Positions 27,730-38,042 of a stretch of DNA of 40,499 bases are shown piece after piece. The notes beneath the pieces are model-generated. The model made no database searches, was not told where the DNA came from, and saw only the letters and a program-made list of their open reading frames with translations. Positions within the stretch are counted from its first letter, which is position 1. Every line of letters begins with the position of its first letter. This stretch comes from Methanothrix sp. (GTDB taxonomy: Archaea; Halobacteriota; Methanosarcinia; Methanotrichales; Methanotrichaceae), in the NCBI GenBank assembly GCA_026394475.1, contig JAPKYD010000130.1, forward strand, positions 1-40,499. The letters run 5' to 3'. The translations under genes were made by a program, and so were the position numbers.

Positions 27730-28464
27730 ATGCCCTCTAAAAGATACAGCCCCAGACCTGCAGAGGAAAAGGAGATCCCAGTATCCATCTTGGCAATCGA
27801 TAGGCGAGAGGAGATGCTGTGGATCGCCGCCGGGGCCAAAGCAGCTGCCGGGCAGGACGCCTTTCCTCCCTGCATCAAGAACATATTGCAAAGAGGCAGC
27901 CGAAGAGCCGCAGGCGAGAAGGGCAAGCACAGGATAGCGGCGATCCTGGCTGCTTTCCTTGGACAGCTGGGCTTTTGCGAGGCGGAGGCGAAGCAGCTCT
28001 GGTCCGGGGTATCAGACGTCGAAGACAGGGTCTTTTCGGAATGGTTCCAGAAGATGCACTGCCCGAAGTGCGAGACACTGAAGAAGGAGAGCAAAGGCTA
28101 CCCTGACCTGGGAACGGCAGATCTGGGGCTCTGCCAGCCGGATGGGTTGTGCAAAGAGTTCGAGGGTCCGGTAGAGTATGCATGCAGGATAAAGTCGGAG
28201 GAGGACAAGGGTACTGGCTCGCAAAAGCAGATCAAGATCCTCTATCTGGCCAGAGTCTTAGACTGGACTTCAGGCCGGGAGGGCGAGATTGAACTAACCG
28301 GGGCCGAGAGGGATGAGCTGGAGGCACTGCTGGTGGAATTGGCCGCTCAGAAGGATAAGAGACTGATCTTTAGCAGGGTCAAAGTGCGGGGAAGGCTTCG
28401 GCCCAGGTTCTTCCTCAGGGATGGTGAAGGGCCGCGCAGGCAGATGCTCTCGGACCTTCTTTGA
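27730..28464 (+). CDS. PriL C-terminal-domain-like (Fe-S) protein, standalone
   Basis: 'FPPCIKNILQRGSRRAAGEKGKHRIAAILAAFLGQLGFCEAEAKQLW...VFSEWFQKMHCPKCETLKKESKGYPDLGTADLGLCQPDGLC' carries the order of motifs and cysteines of the archaeal primase large subunit CTD, with no PriL N-terminal domain. Confidence 0.65.
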   Translation: MPSKRYSPRPAEEKEIPVSILAIDRREEMLWIAAGAKAAAGQDAFPPCIKNILQRGSRRAAGEKGKHRIAAILAAFLGQLGFCEAEAKQLWSGVSDVEDRVFSEWFQKMHCPKCETLKKESKGYPDLGTADLGLCQPDGLCKEFEGPVEYACRIKSEEDKGTGSQKQIKILYLARVLDWTSGREGEIELTGAERDELEALLVELAAQKDKRLIFSRVKVRGRLRPRFFLRDGEGPRRQMLSDLL

Positions 28465-28524
28465 GAGTTCTCGTTATTCTAAAAAAAATTATAAAAGCAA
28501 ACTTGTTTCCAACCTGGATGGAGT

Positions 28525-29115
28525 TCATCCCAGTTTCGTGATGCCAGGAGCGTTACCAGGCGTATGGCCAGTGGCAATGCCTGAGCCGATTACCTCTATC
28601 TGCAAAGCATCACTGAAGGTCCCTGAGGCTTGCAGGGAAGACACCACAATTGTCGCATTGTAGATACCGGCTGCAACACTGGCATTCCAGACACCAGAGT
28701 ACTCATTATCAGCGGTTTGCAGCAGGCTCAGCCTTCCAACCTCCGCGTCCGCCGAGTTGTTAATAGTCGCAGCGGCCGTCAGCAGGGTCCCGTTCTCTGC
28801 CTGTTTGCCAGAAGAATCCAAGCTGCCCTCGTTAAAGACTGCGGTTATCTCGACGGAGCCTCCAGAGTTCACCGGATTTGGCTTGGCGCTCGCATTTATC
28901 AGGGCAATGCTGAACTGAGAATCCTTCTGACGTTCCACCTTTGGACCCCAGACTGAGTTGGAATCGCTCTGGGGTGCGCCTTCCAGAAACTTGGCTACAT
29001 TTGCGCTCCAATCCGCATCTTCCTGGCTCTGACATTTGGCATATTCGGTGACTGCTAAACCTGCTATGGCCACCGTGAGAGCGACAAAGACCAGAATCGA
29101 TATTGATTTTATCAT
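28525..29115 (-). CDS. Secreted or membrane-anchored protein with Ig-like region
   Basis: N-terminal 'MIKSISILVFVALTVAIAGLAVTEYAKC', then a beta-rich region 'ANPVNSGGSVEITAVFNEGS...YSGVWNASVAAGIYNATIVVSS'. Confidence 0.65.
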   Translation of the reverse strand: MIKSISILVFVALTVAIAGLAVTEYAKCQSQEDADWSANVAKFLEGAPQSDSNSVWGPKVERQKDSQFSIALINASAKPNPVNSGGSVEITAVFNEGSLDSSGKQAENGTLLTAAATINNSADAEVGRLSLLQTADNEYSGVWNASVAAGIYNATIVVSSLQASGTFSDALQIEVIGSGIATGHTPGNAPGITKLG

Positions 29116-29207
29116 AGCTTTTCCCCGATCTTATGAAATCGAGATCAGCACTCTGGCGATTAGGGCTTTATTTATATGATCCTGGCGCTTGGAATACAAG
29201 GATCTAT

Positions 29208-30158
29208 TTATTCTTCGTTCCAAGGGCCAAGATATATCATCCCCATGCCGACAGCGATTTCCAGTATCAAGATTCCCATTCGGCCCCCAAAAAATCCAGC
29301 GCCGGAGAAAAAGAGAGGGAAGAGCCCATACCAGACAAATGCTGTGAACCATGCCAGGGCAAAGAGGGCAGTCTTCTCCATAAGAGTGAGCTTGAGCTGC
29401 AGGCAGAGCGATGGGAATACAGAGAGGAACAGGAGGGCGAATGCAGCGATGAGCAGCAGGGTGCCGACGAAAGTTGCCAGCCATGGAGAGAGACTGAATG
29501 CGGTCTCGAAGTAATACAGATCTCCGCCGTCATAGAGGACCGATCGGAGCGGGATATACGACCAAACCTGGGCAATATTGTGAAGAGCAACCCAGAAGAA
29601 GAGGAAGAAGACGAGAGAGGATCGCCTCACTCCTGGCAAGAAGAGCAGGGCAAGCGCCAGCACCGCGAGGAAGACGTTCATGAGCGGCCCGGCGATGGAG
29701 ATCATCCCTGCAGCAGCGTTGTTCCCCGTTGCCATGAGATGAGGATAGACGACGGGATCATCGATCGCTGAGATCCCCCGCAATGTCCAGTCCTGCCCAT
29801 AATAAATGTCAAGCGGGGTTGTTTTCAGCACGCCAAGGAGATAAGCAACGGTAGAATGCGACCATTCATGAAGAAGAAGGGAGCTGTACTTAGCGATTAA
29901 GTAGAAGGCAATAGTGGCCAGGGCAAATAGGTAGGGATTGGCACGCCAGGAGGAAAGGGCTGGGGCGGCACGGCTTCGCGTTAGGAGGAAGCCCAGGACG
30001 AGCCCTCCGAAGCCGATGAAGATGTCGATCGTAAAGGCTGAATGCGGCCCGTAGATGAGGGAAAGGAGATATCCCAGAAAGAACAGGAATGCAAGGGCAC
30101 CGGAGATGAGAAGATCGCGTTTTCTCTGGCTACTCATGGAAATCATTCCATCTGCCAC
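29208..30158 (-). CDS. M50-like (site-2 protease-type) polytopic membrane metalloprotease
   Basis: HExxH in TM context 'SLLLHEWSHSTVAYLLG', second motif-like 'SIAGPLMNVFLAVLALALLF'; multiple TM segments. Confidence 0.65.
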   Translation of the reverse strand: MADGMISMSSQRKRDLLISGALAFLFFLGYLLSLIYGPHSAFTIDIFIGFGGLVLGFLLTRSRAAPALSSWRANPYLFALATIAFYLIAKYSSLLLHEWSHSTVAYLLGVLKTTPLDIYYGQDWTLRGISAIDDPVVYPHLMATGNNAAAGMISIAGPLMNVFLAVLALALLFLPGVRRSSLVFFLFFWVALHNIAQVWSYIPLRSVLYDGGDLYYFETAFSLSPWLATFVGTLLLIAAFALLFLSVFPSLCLQLKLTLMEKTALFALAWFTAFVWYGLFPLFFSGAGFFGGRMGILILEIAVGMGMIYLGPWNEE

Positions 30159-30216
30159 GAATTAAAATTTTCTGTCTGGATAAGCCTGATATGCAAGGAT
30201 CACGATCTCTAACTTC

Positions 30217-31065
30217 ATGTTCAAGGTAGGAGAATATTATGAGGATGAGGCCAAATCCATAGCCGGTTATCTGAGGGATGCCGGCTTCAAGGTGGATATC
30301 AAGGGCCTGGTCCAGGCCAGGACTGATATCACTGCTTCCTTGCAGGGCAGGCATAGCGAGTTGAAAGGAAAGATCGATGCCTTTGAGAGGTATGAGCGCT
30401 TCCTGGCCGCCATCAAATCTGCCGTGGAAAAGGGGGCTACGCAGGAGAGCTTCAGAGATCTTTTCCTGACCATGCTTGACCCAAGCTGGAAAGACAAAAG
30501 GGAAAAGTTCAAGGAACTTCAGGATTCGTCTGAGGAAGTGGATGAAGAATCCGGAATGGACGTCATCAAGAGCATAGCCGAATGGGTGGTAGCCATGGAT
30601 TTCGCAGAGAAAGTCGTCGAGATCAACGACATAAAGCTCGGGGAGCCGATGGACGGTTGTCTTGATGATCCACTCCTCAGCATTCCCGTCAACCCTGCGG
30701 ATTACGAGCCCGGGGACTCCATGCTCCGGGGGAGAGTGGACGTGGATCTGGTTAAAAAGTATGAGATCTCCATAGATGAGTTCTACACGCCCCTCTTCCA
30801 GAAGATCGACGAGGAGTTCGGGGAAAAGTACCACGAGGAATATCTGCAGATCATGGCCCTGGGACTATTGATAGATGACCTGGTGGACGAGCCGTCCGAG
30901 GGAAAGATGGACATTGAGGACTTTGCCGAGAGGTGCATTCTCGATTTCGGTGATAAGGACATCCTCAGCATCGATGCGAGCCTGGTGGCCGAAGAGGTCG
31001 CCCGATCCCTGGAGAAGAACGGAATAATAAAGATGAAGGGCAGCACAATAAAGTGGAAATCCTAA
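30217..31065 (+). CDS. Uncharacterised 282 aa protein
   Basis: Long ORF with coding-like composition; 'MFKVGEYYEDEAKSIAGYLRDAGFKVDIKGLVQARTDITASLQGRHSEL'. Confidence 0.7.
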   Translation: MFKVGEYYEDEAKSIAGYLRDAGFKVDIKGLVQARTDITASLQGRHSELKGKIDAFERYERFLAAIKSAVEKGATQESFRDLFLTMLDPSWKDKREKFKELQDSSEEVDEESGMDVIKSIAEWVVAMDFAEKVVEINDIKLGEPMDGCLDDPLLSIPVNPADYEPGDSMLRGRVDVDLVKKYEISIDEFYTPLFQKIDEEFGEKYHEEYLQIMALGLLIDDLVDEPSEGKMDIEDFAERCILDFGDKDILSIDASLVAEEVARSLEKNGIIKMKGSTIKWKS

Positions 31066-31173
31066 GCTGATCTGCGAGCTGTTCCTCTGGCAAACCTTTA
31101 TCTCCCAGAAGCGGATTGGAGCTTTAGATCCGGAATGTGACCCTTAGGTCGAACCGGATATGGGTGAAAAGAG

Positions 31174-31761
31174 ATGAAGTCTTTTTACGGCTATATAGGC
31201 GAGGCCTGGTCCTCTCCCCGAGAGGGCTACGTCGGTGCGCTCAGGCAGGACAGGCTCAGGGCCTGGCGCCGAGAGATGACCGTGCAGAAGATCGAGAGGC
31301 CGACCCGCCTGGACAGGGCGCGGAAATTGGGCTACAAGGCCAAGCAGGGCATCGTCGTGGCGCGCGTGAAGGTGAGGCGCGGCGGGCGCAGAAAGTCCCG
31401 TTACGTGCGCAACCGCAAGACCAGCAAGATGGGCGTGAACATGATGACCATGGCCAAGTCCATCCAGCGCATAGCGGAAGAGCGGGCTGGCAGACGGTTC
31501 CGCAATATGGAAGTTCTCAACTCCTACTGGGTGGGAGAGGACGGTAAGCACAAGTGGTACGAGGTGATCCTGGTCGATCCCGACAATCCCTCCATCCAGA
31601 GCGACAAGGATCTTAACTGGGTCATGGACGACGTTCACCGGGGCAGGGCCGTGCGCGGCAAGACCAGCGCCGGCCGCAAAGGGCGCGGCCTCCGGAGAAA
31701 GGGCTTCGGCACCGAGAAGACCAGGCCCGGGATCAGGGCGCATGACGGCAAAGGAAAGTAA
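31174..31761 (+). CDS. rpl15e: 50S ribosomal protein L15e
   Basis: '[12 protein letters not shown]...[46 protein letters not shown]', '[26 protein letters not shown]'. Confidence 0.96.
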   Translation: MKSFYGYIGEAWSSPREGYVGALRQDRLRAWRREMTVQKIERPTRLDRARKLGYKAKQGIVVARVKVRRGGRRKSRYVRNRKTSKMGVNMMTMAKSIQRIAEERAGRRFRNMEVLNSYWVGEDGKHKWYEVILVDPDNPSIQSDKDLNWVMDDVHRGRAVRGKTSAGRKGRGLRRKGFGTEKTRPGIRAHDGKGK

Positions 31762-32178
31762 GTGATTGACAGGGTCTCTTTCCGGGCCTTCGTGGCAGCG
31801 ACTGAGGACGAGAGCCGGGTACGCGAAGCCCTCGGCATCTTCGTTCCCCTGGACAGAATCTCTGCTATCACTGCGCAAGGCCACTTCGGAAATGAGATCA
31901 AGATCCTGGAGGCCAGCCTCAGAAAAAAGGATGCTCTGGCCTTCTTTCAAATTCTGCGAGAGCAGCTTCCTGCGGGAGATCTGGTCCGGCTGCGGCGGGA
32001 GATACCGGAGAGATTGGCAGAGAACAGCCACTTCCACCTCCGCCTGGACAAGCAGGCCGCCTACAAGGGCATGCTGCGCCTGACGGACTCATCTGACGCT
32101 TTGGACATTTCTGCTCTGGTCAAGACCTACCCTGCCCGGCGCGAGGAGGCCTTGAGCATCTTGAGTGAGCTCTTATGA
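31762..32178 (+). CDS. Archaeal RNA-binding/exosome-associated protein of superoperon
   Basis: 'VSFRAFVAATEDESRVREALGIFVPLDRISAITAQGHFGNEIKILEASLRKKDALAFFQILREQL', 'HLRLDKQAAYKGMLRLTDSSDALDISALVKTYPARREEALSIL'. Confidence 0.85.
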   Translation: MIDRVSFRAFVAATEDESRVREALGIFVPLDRISAITAQGHFGNEIKILEASLRKKDALAFFQILREQLPAGDLVRLRREIPERLAENSHFHLRLDKQAAYKGMLRLTDSSDALDISALVKTYPARREEALSILSELL

Positions 32179-32852
32179 GCTTTTACGAATGCCTGAAAGC
32201 CTATCCCGAAGGCTCTGCCTCCGCCAGCCGCCTGGCCTTGACCGCGAAGCGCCTGGGCTATCGGGGGCTGATCATCTGCAACCAGGAGCCAAGCAAGGTC
32301 TTCAGACCGGAAGCTGCAGATCGCATAAAGGGCATCAGCCTTACCATTGGTGCAGAGATCAAGGCCACCAACATCAGAGCATTGCGAGGCCGTATCTTGG
32401 CGCTGCGGGGGAGCTACCCGTTTCTCGCCGTCCAGGGAGTGACGGAGGAGACGGTTCGGGCTGCCTGCGAGGATCCCAGCGTCGATCTGCTGCTGCATCC
32501 CTGTGATGGCCGAAGGCCTTTCACCATCGCCTCGGCCAGGGCGGCAAGGCTAAATAGGGTGGCCATTGGCTTTGACCTGAGCCCGCTGATGCGCCTGCGG
32601 GGCAGCTCTCGCGCCCGCTGGCTGGAGGCCACCAAGCGCAATCTGAAACTTGCTCGCAAGTTCGATCTGGCTCTGGTCATAACCGCAAACGCAAGATCTC
32701 ATCTGGATCTTCGGGCTCCCAGGGATCTCCTAGCCCTGGCAGAGGTGGCAGGCTTTGATCCTGGGGAGGCGGCAGCAGCCCTGCAGCTGCCAGGCAAGCT
32801 GGTGGAGCTGAACCGCAAGAAATGGCTCGGTCCGGGAGTGGAGCTTCTTTGA
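32175..32852 (+). CDS. rnp3: RNase P protein component 3 (Rpp30)
   Basis: 'LALTAKRLGYRGLIICNQEP...', 'DLLLHPCDGRRPFTIASARAARLNRVAIGFDLSPLMRLRGSSRARWLEATKRNLKLARKFDLALVITANARSHLDLRAPRDLLALAEVAGF'. Confidence 0.92.
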   Translation: MSFYECLKAYPEGSASASRLALTAKRLGYRGLIICNQEPSKVFRPEAADRIKGISLTIGAEIKATNIRALRGRILALRGSYPFLAVQGVTEETVRAACEDPSVDLLLHPCDGRRPFTIASARAARLNRVAIGFDLSPLMRLRGSSRARWLEATKRNLKLARKFDLALVITANARSHLDLRAPRDLLALAEVAGFDPGEAAAALQLPGKLVELNRKKWLGPGVELL

Positions 32853-33388
32853 GGAGCAGGCTGCCGGTGCTGCGCACCAGAAGGAGATACCTGGCCTTTG
32901 CGCTCGAAGCAGAAGGCGAAATACAGCCGAACGAGCTGATGGGCGAGATCCACTCGTCCCAGTTTTCGCTTTTCGGCGATGCGGGCGCCGCGAAAAACAG
33001 GCTCAAGCTGATCTCTTTCGACGGCCGTTTCGGTCTCCTGCGCTGCCATCACATCTATATTCAGGATACCAGGGCTATTCTGGCTTCGATCTGCTCGATC
33101 AATGGAATTAGGGTCGCACTACGTACAAAAGGGGTCTTCGGAACGATCAAATCCGCCACAGAAAAGTATATACCGCAACTAGGTAAAATAAGTGCTGAAA
33201 ACGACGGAAGAAGAATCGAGCTGGAAGAAGTTTCCGGGTGGATTATTCGCACCCATGGCCTTGAAGTCGATCTCTGTCCGGATGACCGGAATAAGACCAA
33301 AGGATCAGATACCAGATACCTGGGACTGACCTCTTTTGATTTATGTGGAGGACACGAGGATGCAGATGGCACCCCAGATGGGTTATGA
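32822..33388 (+). CDS. rnp2: RNase P protein component 2 (Pop5) with long C-terminal extension
   Basis: '[104 protein letters not shown]'. The ORF continues ~70 aa further and overlaps the psmA start. Confidence 0.9.
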   Translation: MARSGSGASLRSRLPVLRTRRRYLAFALEAEGEIQPNELMGEIHSSQFSLFGDAGAAKNRLKLISFDGRFGLLRCHHIYIQDTRAILASICSINGIRVALRTKGVFGTIKSATEKYIPQLGKISAENDGRRIELEEVSGWIIRTHGLEVDLCPDDRNKTKGSDTRYLGLTSFDLCGGHEDADGTPDGL

Positions 33389-34118
33389 CAGGGCAATTAC
33401 TGTATTCAGCCCTGACGGCAGACTATTTCAAGTTGAGTACGCCCGTGAGGCCGTTCGGAGAGGAACGACGGCCGTGGGCATAAAGGCGATTGACGGCGTG
33501 GCCGTGCTGGTGGACAAGAGGATCACCAGCAGGCTCATGGAGCCCAAGTCCATTGAGAAGATATTTCAGATAGATACTCACATTGGCGCCGCCACATCCG
33601 GCCTGGTGGCGGACGCCAGAGTGCTCATCGATAGAGCTAGGGTGGAGAGCCAGATCAACCGGCTGGTCTACGATGAGCCGATCGGGGTCGAGGCTCTGGC
33701 TAAGAAGATCTGCGATTTCAAGCAGCAATATACCCAGTATGGCGGAGTTCGGCCCTTTGGAACAGCACTTTTGATCATCGGCGCTGAGGAGGATAGATCG
33801 CGCCTCTTTGAGACCGATCCTTCCGGAGCCCTTCTGGAGTACAAGGCCACGGGCATAGGCGCGGGCCGCTCCGCCGTAATGGAGGTCTTCGAGGAGAAGT
33901 ACAGAGAAGACCTGAAGATGGACGATGCCATCCTCCTGGGCCTGGAGGCGCTTTACAAGGCAGCCGAAGGCAAGGTCGAGGCGGCGACCACGGAGATCGG
34001 CATCATCAAGCTCGCTGACAAAAAGTTCTACAAGCTGACGGAGAAAGAAGTGGCAGAATATGTTGGCAGGATGAAAGCCTTAGTAGAAAGCGGCAAAGGA
34101 GAGAAGGAAGAGGCATAA
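33360..34118 (+). CDS. psmA: Proteasome subunit alpha
   Basis: '[88 protein letters not shown]'. Confidence 0.96.
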   Translation: MQMAPQMGYDRAITVFSPDGRLFQVEYAREAVRRGTTAVGIKAIDGVAVLVDKRITSRLMEPKSIEKIFQIDTHIGAATSGLVADARVLIDRARVESQINRLVYDEPIGVEALAKKICDFKQQYTQYGGVRPFGTALLIIGAEEDRSRLFETDPSGALLEYKATGIGAGRSAVMEVFEEKYREDLKMDDAILLGLEALYKAAEGKVEAATTEIGIIKLADKKFYKLTEKEVAEYVGRMKALVESGKGEKEEA

Positions 34119-34120
34119 GA

Positions 34121-34819
34121 ATGGTCAGACTGGAGGACGCGGTTCCCGCCAGGCTCAAGACCCACGGAACCACCTTCGAAGTCTTGGTGGATCCGGACGG
34201 GGCCCTGGCCCTGAAGAGAGGCGACATCGTCGACCTGGAGGAGATCCTGGCCGTGGAGGACGTCTTCGAGAACGCCTCTCGGGGCGACCGCAGCGCTGAA
34301 GAGGATCTGATCAAAGCCTTCGGGACCAGAGAGGTCCTGGTCATCGCTGAGACCATAATCAAGAAGGGCGAGATCAGCCTGACGGCAGAGCAGCGCAAGC
34401 AGTTCATCGAGAACAAACGCCGCCAGGTCATAGAGGTCATAGCCCGAAACGCCATCAATCCTCAGACCAAGACGCCTCATCCGCCGGCACGAATAGAGCA
34501 GGCCATGACCGAAGCGCGCGTCAACATCGATCCCAGCAAGTCGACGGACGAGCTGGTCAAGATCGCCATGAAGGCCATCCGGCCACTAATCCCCATAAGA
34601 TTTGAGGTGGTGGAGGTGGCCGTTAAAGTTCCGGCCGCTTATGCGCCCAAGGCCTATGGCGAGATCGCTGCTTTTGGCAAGCTCAACCGGGAGGCCTGGC
34701 AGAACAACGGCTCCTGGATCGGTGTGGTCCAGATACCTGCGGGCATGCAGACGGACTTTTACGCCCTGATCAACCGGCTGACCAAAGGCGACGCCGAGAC
34801 GAAGCTTCTTAAACATTGA
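34121..34819 (+). CDS. Ribosome assembly factor SBDS (Sdo1-like)
   Basis: 'MVRLEDAVPARLKTHGTTFEVLVDPDGALALKRGD', 'EISLTAEQRKQFIENKRRQVIEVIARNAINPQTKTPHPPARIEQAM'. Confidence 0.95.
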   Translation: MVRLEDAVPARLKTHGTTFEVLVDPDGALALKRGDIVDLEEILAVEDVFENASRGDRSAEEDLIKAFGTREVLVIAETIIKKGEISLTAEQRKQFIENKRRQVIEVIARNAINPQTKTPHPPARIEQAMTEARVNIDPSKSTDELVKIAMKAIRPLIPIRFEVVEVAVKVPAAYAPKAYGEIAAFGKLNREAWQNNGSWIGVVQIPAGMQTDFYALINRLTKGDAETKLLKH

Positions 34820-35505
34820 AGGCTGGAATAGGGAATCGCATGGATCGCAAGGTGGTTGTACCAGGTGATCTTCTCTCTGAGGATGCCAAGAGGTCAGGCG
34901 AGGGGACGTTCGTCAAGGATGGGCGCGTTTACTCCTTGCTATATGGTCTTGCGAACTACAGGGATAAGATAAATGTCATCCCCCTGGCGGGAAAGTACAT
35001 ACCCGCACCAGGGGATAATGTTATAGGCGTGGTGAAGGACATAACCTTCTCCAACTGGATCGTGGATATCAACTCGCCCTACGACGGGCTGCTGCACATC
35101 TCGGAGTTTCCAAAACGGATTGAGTCGGATGAGATGTCCAAGTACCTGCGCATCGGCAGCTCCATCATGACCAGGGTGAAGGATGTAGATCCCACTAAGA
35201 AGGTGGAGCTCACCTTGAATGACCGCAAGCTCGGCCTGATCAAGACCGGCCAGGTCGTGGAGATCAGCCATACCAGGGTTCCCAGGCTGATCGGCAAGGG
35301 CGGCTCCATGATCAGCATGCTGAAGAAAGAGGTGAACTGCAACATCTTCGTTGGCCAGAACGGAAGAATCTGGGTCAATGGAGGAGCAGAGGATATGGAT
35401 CTGGCTCTGAGGACCATCACTCTGATTGAGAAGGAAGCCCACACCAACGGCCTGACAGACCGGATAGTGGACTTCCTGAAGAGAGAGAAAGGGGCCAGAA
35501 GTTGA
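34816..35505 (+). CDS. rrp4: Exosome complex RNA-binding protein Rrp4
   Basis: '[35 protein letters not shown]', S1 domain, KH '[33 protein letters not shown]'. Confidence 0.94.
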   Translation: MKAGIGNRMDRKVVVPGDLLSEDAKRSGEGTFVKDGRVYSLLYGLANYRDKINVIPLAGKYIPAPGDNVIGVVKDITFSNWIVDINSPYDGLLHISEFPKRIESDEMSKYLRIGSSIMTRVKDVDPTKKVELTLNDRKLGLIKTGQVVEISHTRVPRLIGKGGSMISMLKKEVNCNIFVGQNGRIWVNGGAEDMDLALRTITLIEKEAHTNGLTDRIVDFLKREKGARS

Positions 35506-36257
35506 TCGCTATGGATGAGACTGACATATCATTTTTCAAAGATGGATTCCGCCTGGATGGCCGAAGGGCAGATCAGCTCCGGCCCGTAAAGATCGAGGTG
35601 GGAGTCCTGGCCAGGGCAGATGGCTCGTGCTACATCGAGATGGGTGGAAACAAGGTCATAGCCGCAGTATATGGACCAAGAGAGGTTCACCCGCGGCACC
35701 TGCAGGAAGTGACGAGAGCCATCGTACGCTACAGGTATAACATGGCCTCCTTCTCCGTGGAGGAGAGGAAGAGACCGGGCCCGGACAGAAGGTCCTACGA
35801 GCTCTCCAAGGTGAGCCGCGAGGCCCTGGAGCCCGTGATTCTCACCACCTATTTCCCTCGATCCGTCATAGACGTCTTCGTGGAGGTGCTACAGGCGGAC
35901 GCAGGAACCAGGACGGCAGGCATCAACGCCGCAGCCGTGGCTCTAGCCGACGCGGGAATACCCATGAAGAGCATGATCTCCTCTTGCGCGGCGGGCAAGG
36001 TCGCGGACACCATCGTCCTGGACCCCATGAAGGAGGAGGACAACTTCGGCCAGGCGGACCTGCCCATTGCCATGACGCCGGGTGGAGAGATCACCTTGAT
36101 GCAGATGGATGGCGGATTGACCCGCGAGGAGTTCCATCAGGCGGTGGAGATGGCCATGAAAGGTGCTAGGGATATCTACGAGATTCAGAGGAATGCCCTG
36201 GTGGATAAGTACAGCCAGCTGGAAGCTCCAGCGGAAGAGGTGAAGGCCTGTGAGTAG
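35502..36257 (+). CDS. rrp41: Exosome complex exonuclease Rrp41
   Basis: '[53 protein letters not shown]', '[26 protein letters not shown]'. Confidence 0.95.
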   Translation: MIAMDETDISFFKDGFRLDGRRADQLRPVKIEVGVLARADGSCYIEMGGNKVIAAVYGPREVHPRHLQEVTRAIVRYRYNMASFSVEERKRPGPDRRSYELSKVSREALEPVILTTYFPRSVIDVFVEVLQADAGTRTAGINAAAVALADAGIPMKSMISSCAAGKVADTIVLDPMKEEDNFGQADLPIAMTPGGEITLMQMDGGLTREEFHQAVEMAMKGARDIYEIQRNALVDKYSQLEAPAEEVKACE

Positions 36258-37026
36258 CGTCATCTCGGAGATCAGGAAGGACTTTCTCTACAACTTGATT
36301 CTCAAAGGCGAGCGCGCCGACGGTCGAGGCTTCGACCAGTACAGGGAGATCTCCATCGAGAGGGATGTGATCAAAAAGGCGGAAGGGAGTGCGCTTGTAA
36401 AATTGGGATCAAGCCAGGTGCTCGTGGGCGTGAAGATGCAGCCCGGAGAGCCCTTCTCCGATTCGCCCAACCGCGGCGTCATCATCACCAACGCCGAGCT
36501 GGTGCCATTGGCATCGCCTGACTTTGAGCCCGGACCGCCGAACGAGGTGGGAATAGAGCTGGCACGCGTCGTTGACCGGGGAGTTCGCGAGTCCAAGGCA
36601 GTGGACCTGGAGGCGCTCTGCATTGTGCCCGGCAAGCAGGTCTGGATCATATTCATCGATGTGCATATTCTGGATGACTGCGGCAACATCCTCGATGCCG
36701 CTTCCTTGGGTGCCATAGCCGCGCTTCTTACCACTAAAGTTCCAGCCAGCAAATTCGGCCTGGGCGAAGATTATACGCTGCCGGTGAAGGATATTCCTAT
36801 CGCCACGACGGCCATTGAGTTCGGCGACGTCTTGATGTTTGACCCCGGCATGGATGAGGAGTCGATAGCCAACACCAAGCTCACCGTCATCAGCACCGCG
36901 GAGGGAAAGATCTGCGGTATGCAGAAGAGCGGCACCGGAACTCTGAAACAGGAGCAGATCTACCGCATCGTTGATATAGCATGTGAGAAGGCAAGAGAGA
37001 TCCGGGAAAAGTTTCTGGAAGTATAA
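36250..37026 (+). CDS. rrp42: Exosome complex protein Rrp42
   Basis: '[51 protein letters not shown]', '[19 protein letters not shown]'. Confidence 0.95.
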   Translation: MSSVISEIRKDFLYNLILKGERADGRGFDQYREISIERDVIKKAEGSALVKLGSSQVLVGVKMQPGEPFSDSPNRGVIITNAELVPLASPDFEPGPPNEVGIELARVVDRGVRESKAVDLEALCIVPGKQVWIIFIDVHILDDCGNILDAASLGAIAALLTTKVPASKFGLGEDYTLPVKDIPIATTAIEFGDVLMFDPGMDEESIANTKLTVISTAEGKICGMQKSGTGTLKQEQIYRIVDIACEKAREIREKFLEV

Positions 37027-37041
37027 ACGGAAGTAAGAATC

Positions 37042-37323
37042 ATGGTTAAGCAGACTACAAAAGGAAGGAAGAGCAGATCGGCAGCCCGGTTTGGCCCCAG
37101 GTACGGCCGCAAGTCGCGAAAGCTGGTGGCCGATATGGAGGAGAAGACCAAGGCGCTCTACGACTGCCCCCAGTGCGGAAGAACGAAGGTTTATAGAGAG
37201 AGCACAGCCATCTGGAGCTGCCGCAAATGCGGCTACACCTTCGCTGGCGGCTCTTTCGTCCCCGAGACCTCTTTAGGCCGCTCTGTGCTGCGGTCTCTCA
37301 AGAAGACCCTTGAGGTAGAGTAG
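37042..37323 (+). CDS. rpl37ae: 50S ribosomal protein L37Ae
   Basis: 'SAARFGPRYGRKSRKLVADMEEKTKALYDCPQCGRTKVYRESTAIWSCRKCGYTFAGGSFVPET'. Confidence 0.95.
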   Translation: MVKQTTKGRKSRSAARFGPRYGRKSRKLVADMEEKTKALYDCPQCGRTKVYRESTAIWSCRKCGYTFAGGSFVPETSLGRSVLRSLKKTLEVE

Positions 37324-37326
37324 AAG

Positions 37327-37464
37327 ATGGCCTACAAGTGCACCAGATGCAAGAAGACCGTAGAGGTTGATTACGAGTACAGCGGCATACGCTGTCCTTA
37401 CTGCGGGCACAGGATCCTGATGAAGGAGCGGCCCACCACGGTCAAGAAGATGAACGCTGTCTGA
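37327..37464 (+). CDS. rpoP: DNA-directed RNA polymerase subunit P
   Basis: Below the ORF-track cutoff: [45 protein letters not shown]; two CxxC motifs, in the conserved position after L37Ae. Confidence 0.93.
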   Translation: MAYKCTRCKKTVEVDYEYSGIRCPYCGHRILMKERPTTVKKMNAV

Positions 37465-37787
37465 TGAAGGTCACCACCTCACGAGACCCGTCTGCGAAGA
37501 CAAGGAGGTTTGGAAAGGCCTTGGCATCGTTCCTTTCTCTCCCTTATGCGAACCGGGGAAAGCAAAGTCCGGTAGAGGACGAGACATGGCTGGTGGTGGT
37601 GGAGGACCACGGCAATCCCAGCGGGCTGGTCAAGCGCTGCGGGGGAAAAGAAGAGCTTTTGAGCTTCACGCTCTCCCTGGAGCCCGCGTCGGGGCGGCCA
37701 AAGAAGCTCGTGCCCGTGGTGACGGGAGCGCGCAAGGATGCCTTGCCAATTGCCCGGTTCTTCGAGGCAGATCGATTTCCTCGATGA
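37464..37787 (+). CDS. Brix/Imp4-like rRNA biogenesis protein
   Basis: '[33 protein letters not shown]' (TSRxPSxxTRxFxK signature); position between rpoP and pcc1. Confidence 0.8.
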   Translation: MKVTTSRDPSAKTRRFGKALASFLSLPYANRGKQSPVEDETWLVVVEDHGNPSGLVKRCGGKEELLSFTLSLEPASGRPKKLVPVVTGARKDALPIARFFEADRFPR

Positions 37788-37814
37788 GGGTGAGGCCAAG
37801 TTCAGGCTGAAGAT

Positions 37815-38042
37815 ATGAAGGGCTCTGCAGAGTTCGTCTTTGAAACCGCCCATGCGGGGATGATTTACAGCGCGCTCGCTTTGGAGCTGGATGACGAACT
37901 CCATAGATCCAATGTCGAACTGATCCTATGCGAAGGTTCTATCAGACTGATGATCCGGGGAGAGGACGCCGTTTCCCTCCGGGCAGCTTTAAATACCTGG
38001 ATAAGGTTGGTCAAGATCGCATTTGAGATGGTGAGTTTATGA
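37815..38042 (+). CDS. KEOPS complex subunit Pcc1
   Basis: 75 aa 'SVRLMIRGEDAVSLRAALNTWIRLVKIAFEMVSL'-type C-terminus and position immediately before prefoldin beta. Confidence 0.85.
   Translation: MKGSAEFVFETAHAGMIYSALALELDDELHRSNVELILCEGSIRLMIRGEDAVSLRAALNTWIRLVKIAFEMVSL

Noticed and set aside
31144-32037. 297 aa minus-strand ORF opposite L15e
   Set aside because: Antisense to a highly conserved ribosomal protein gene.
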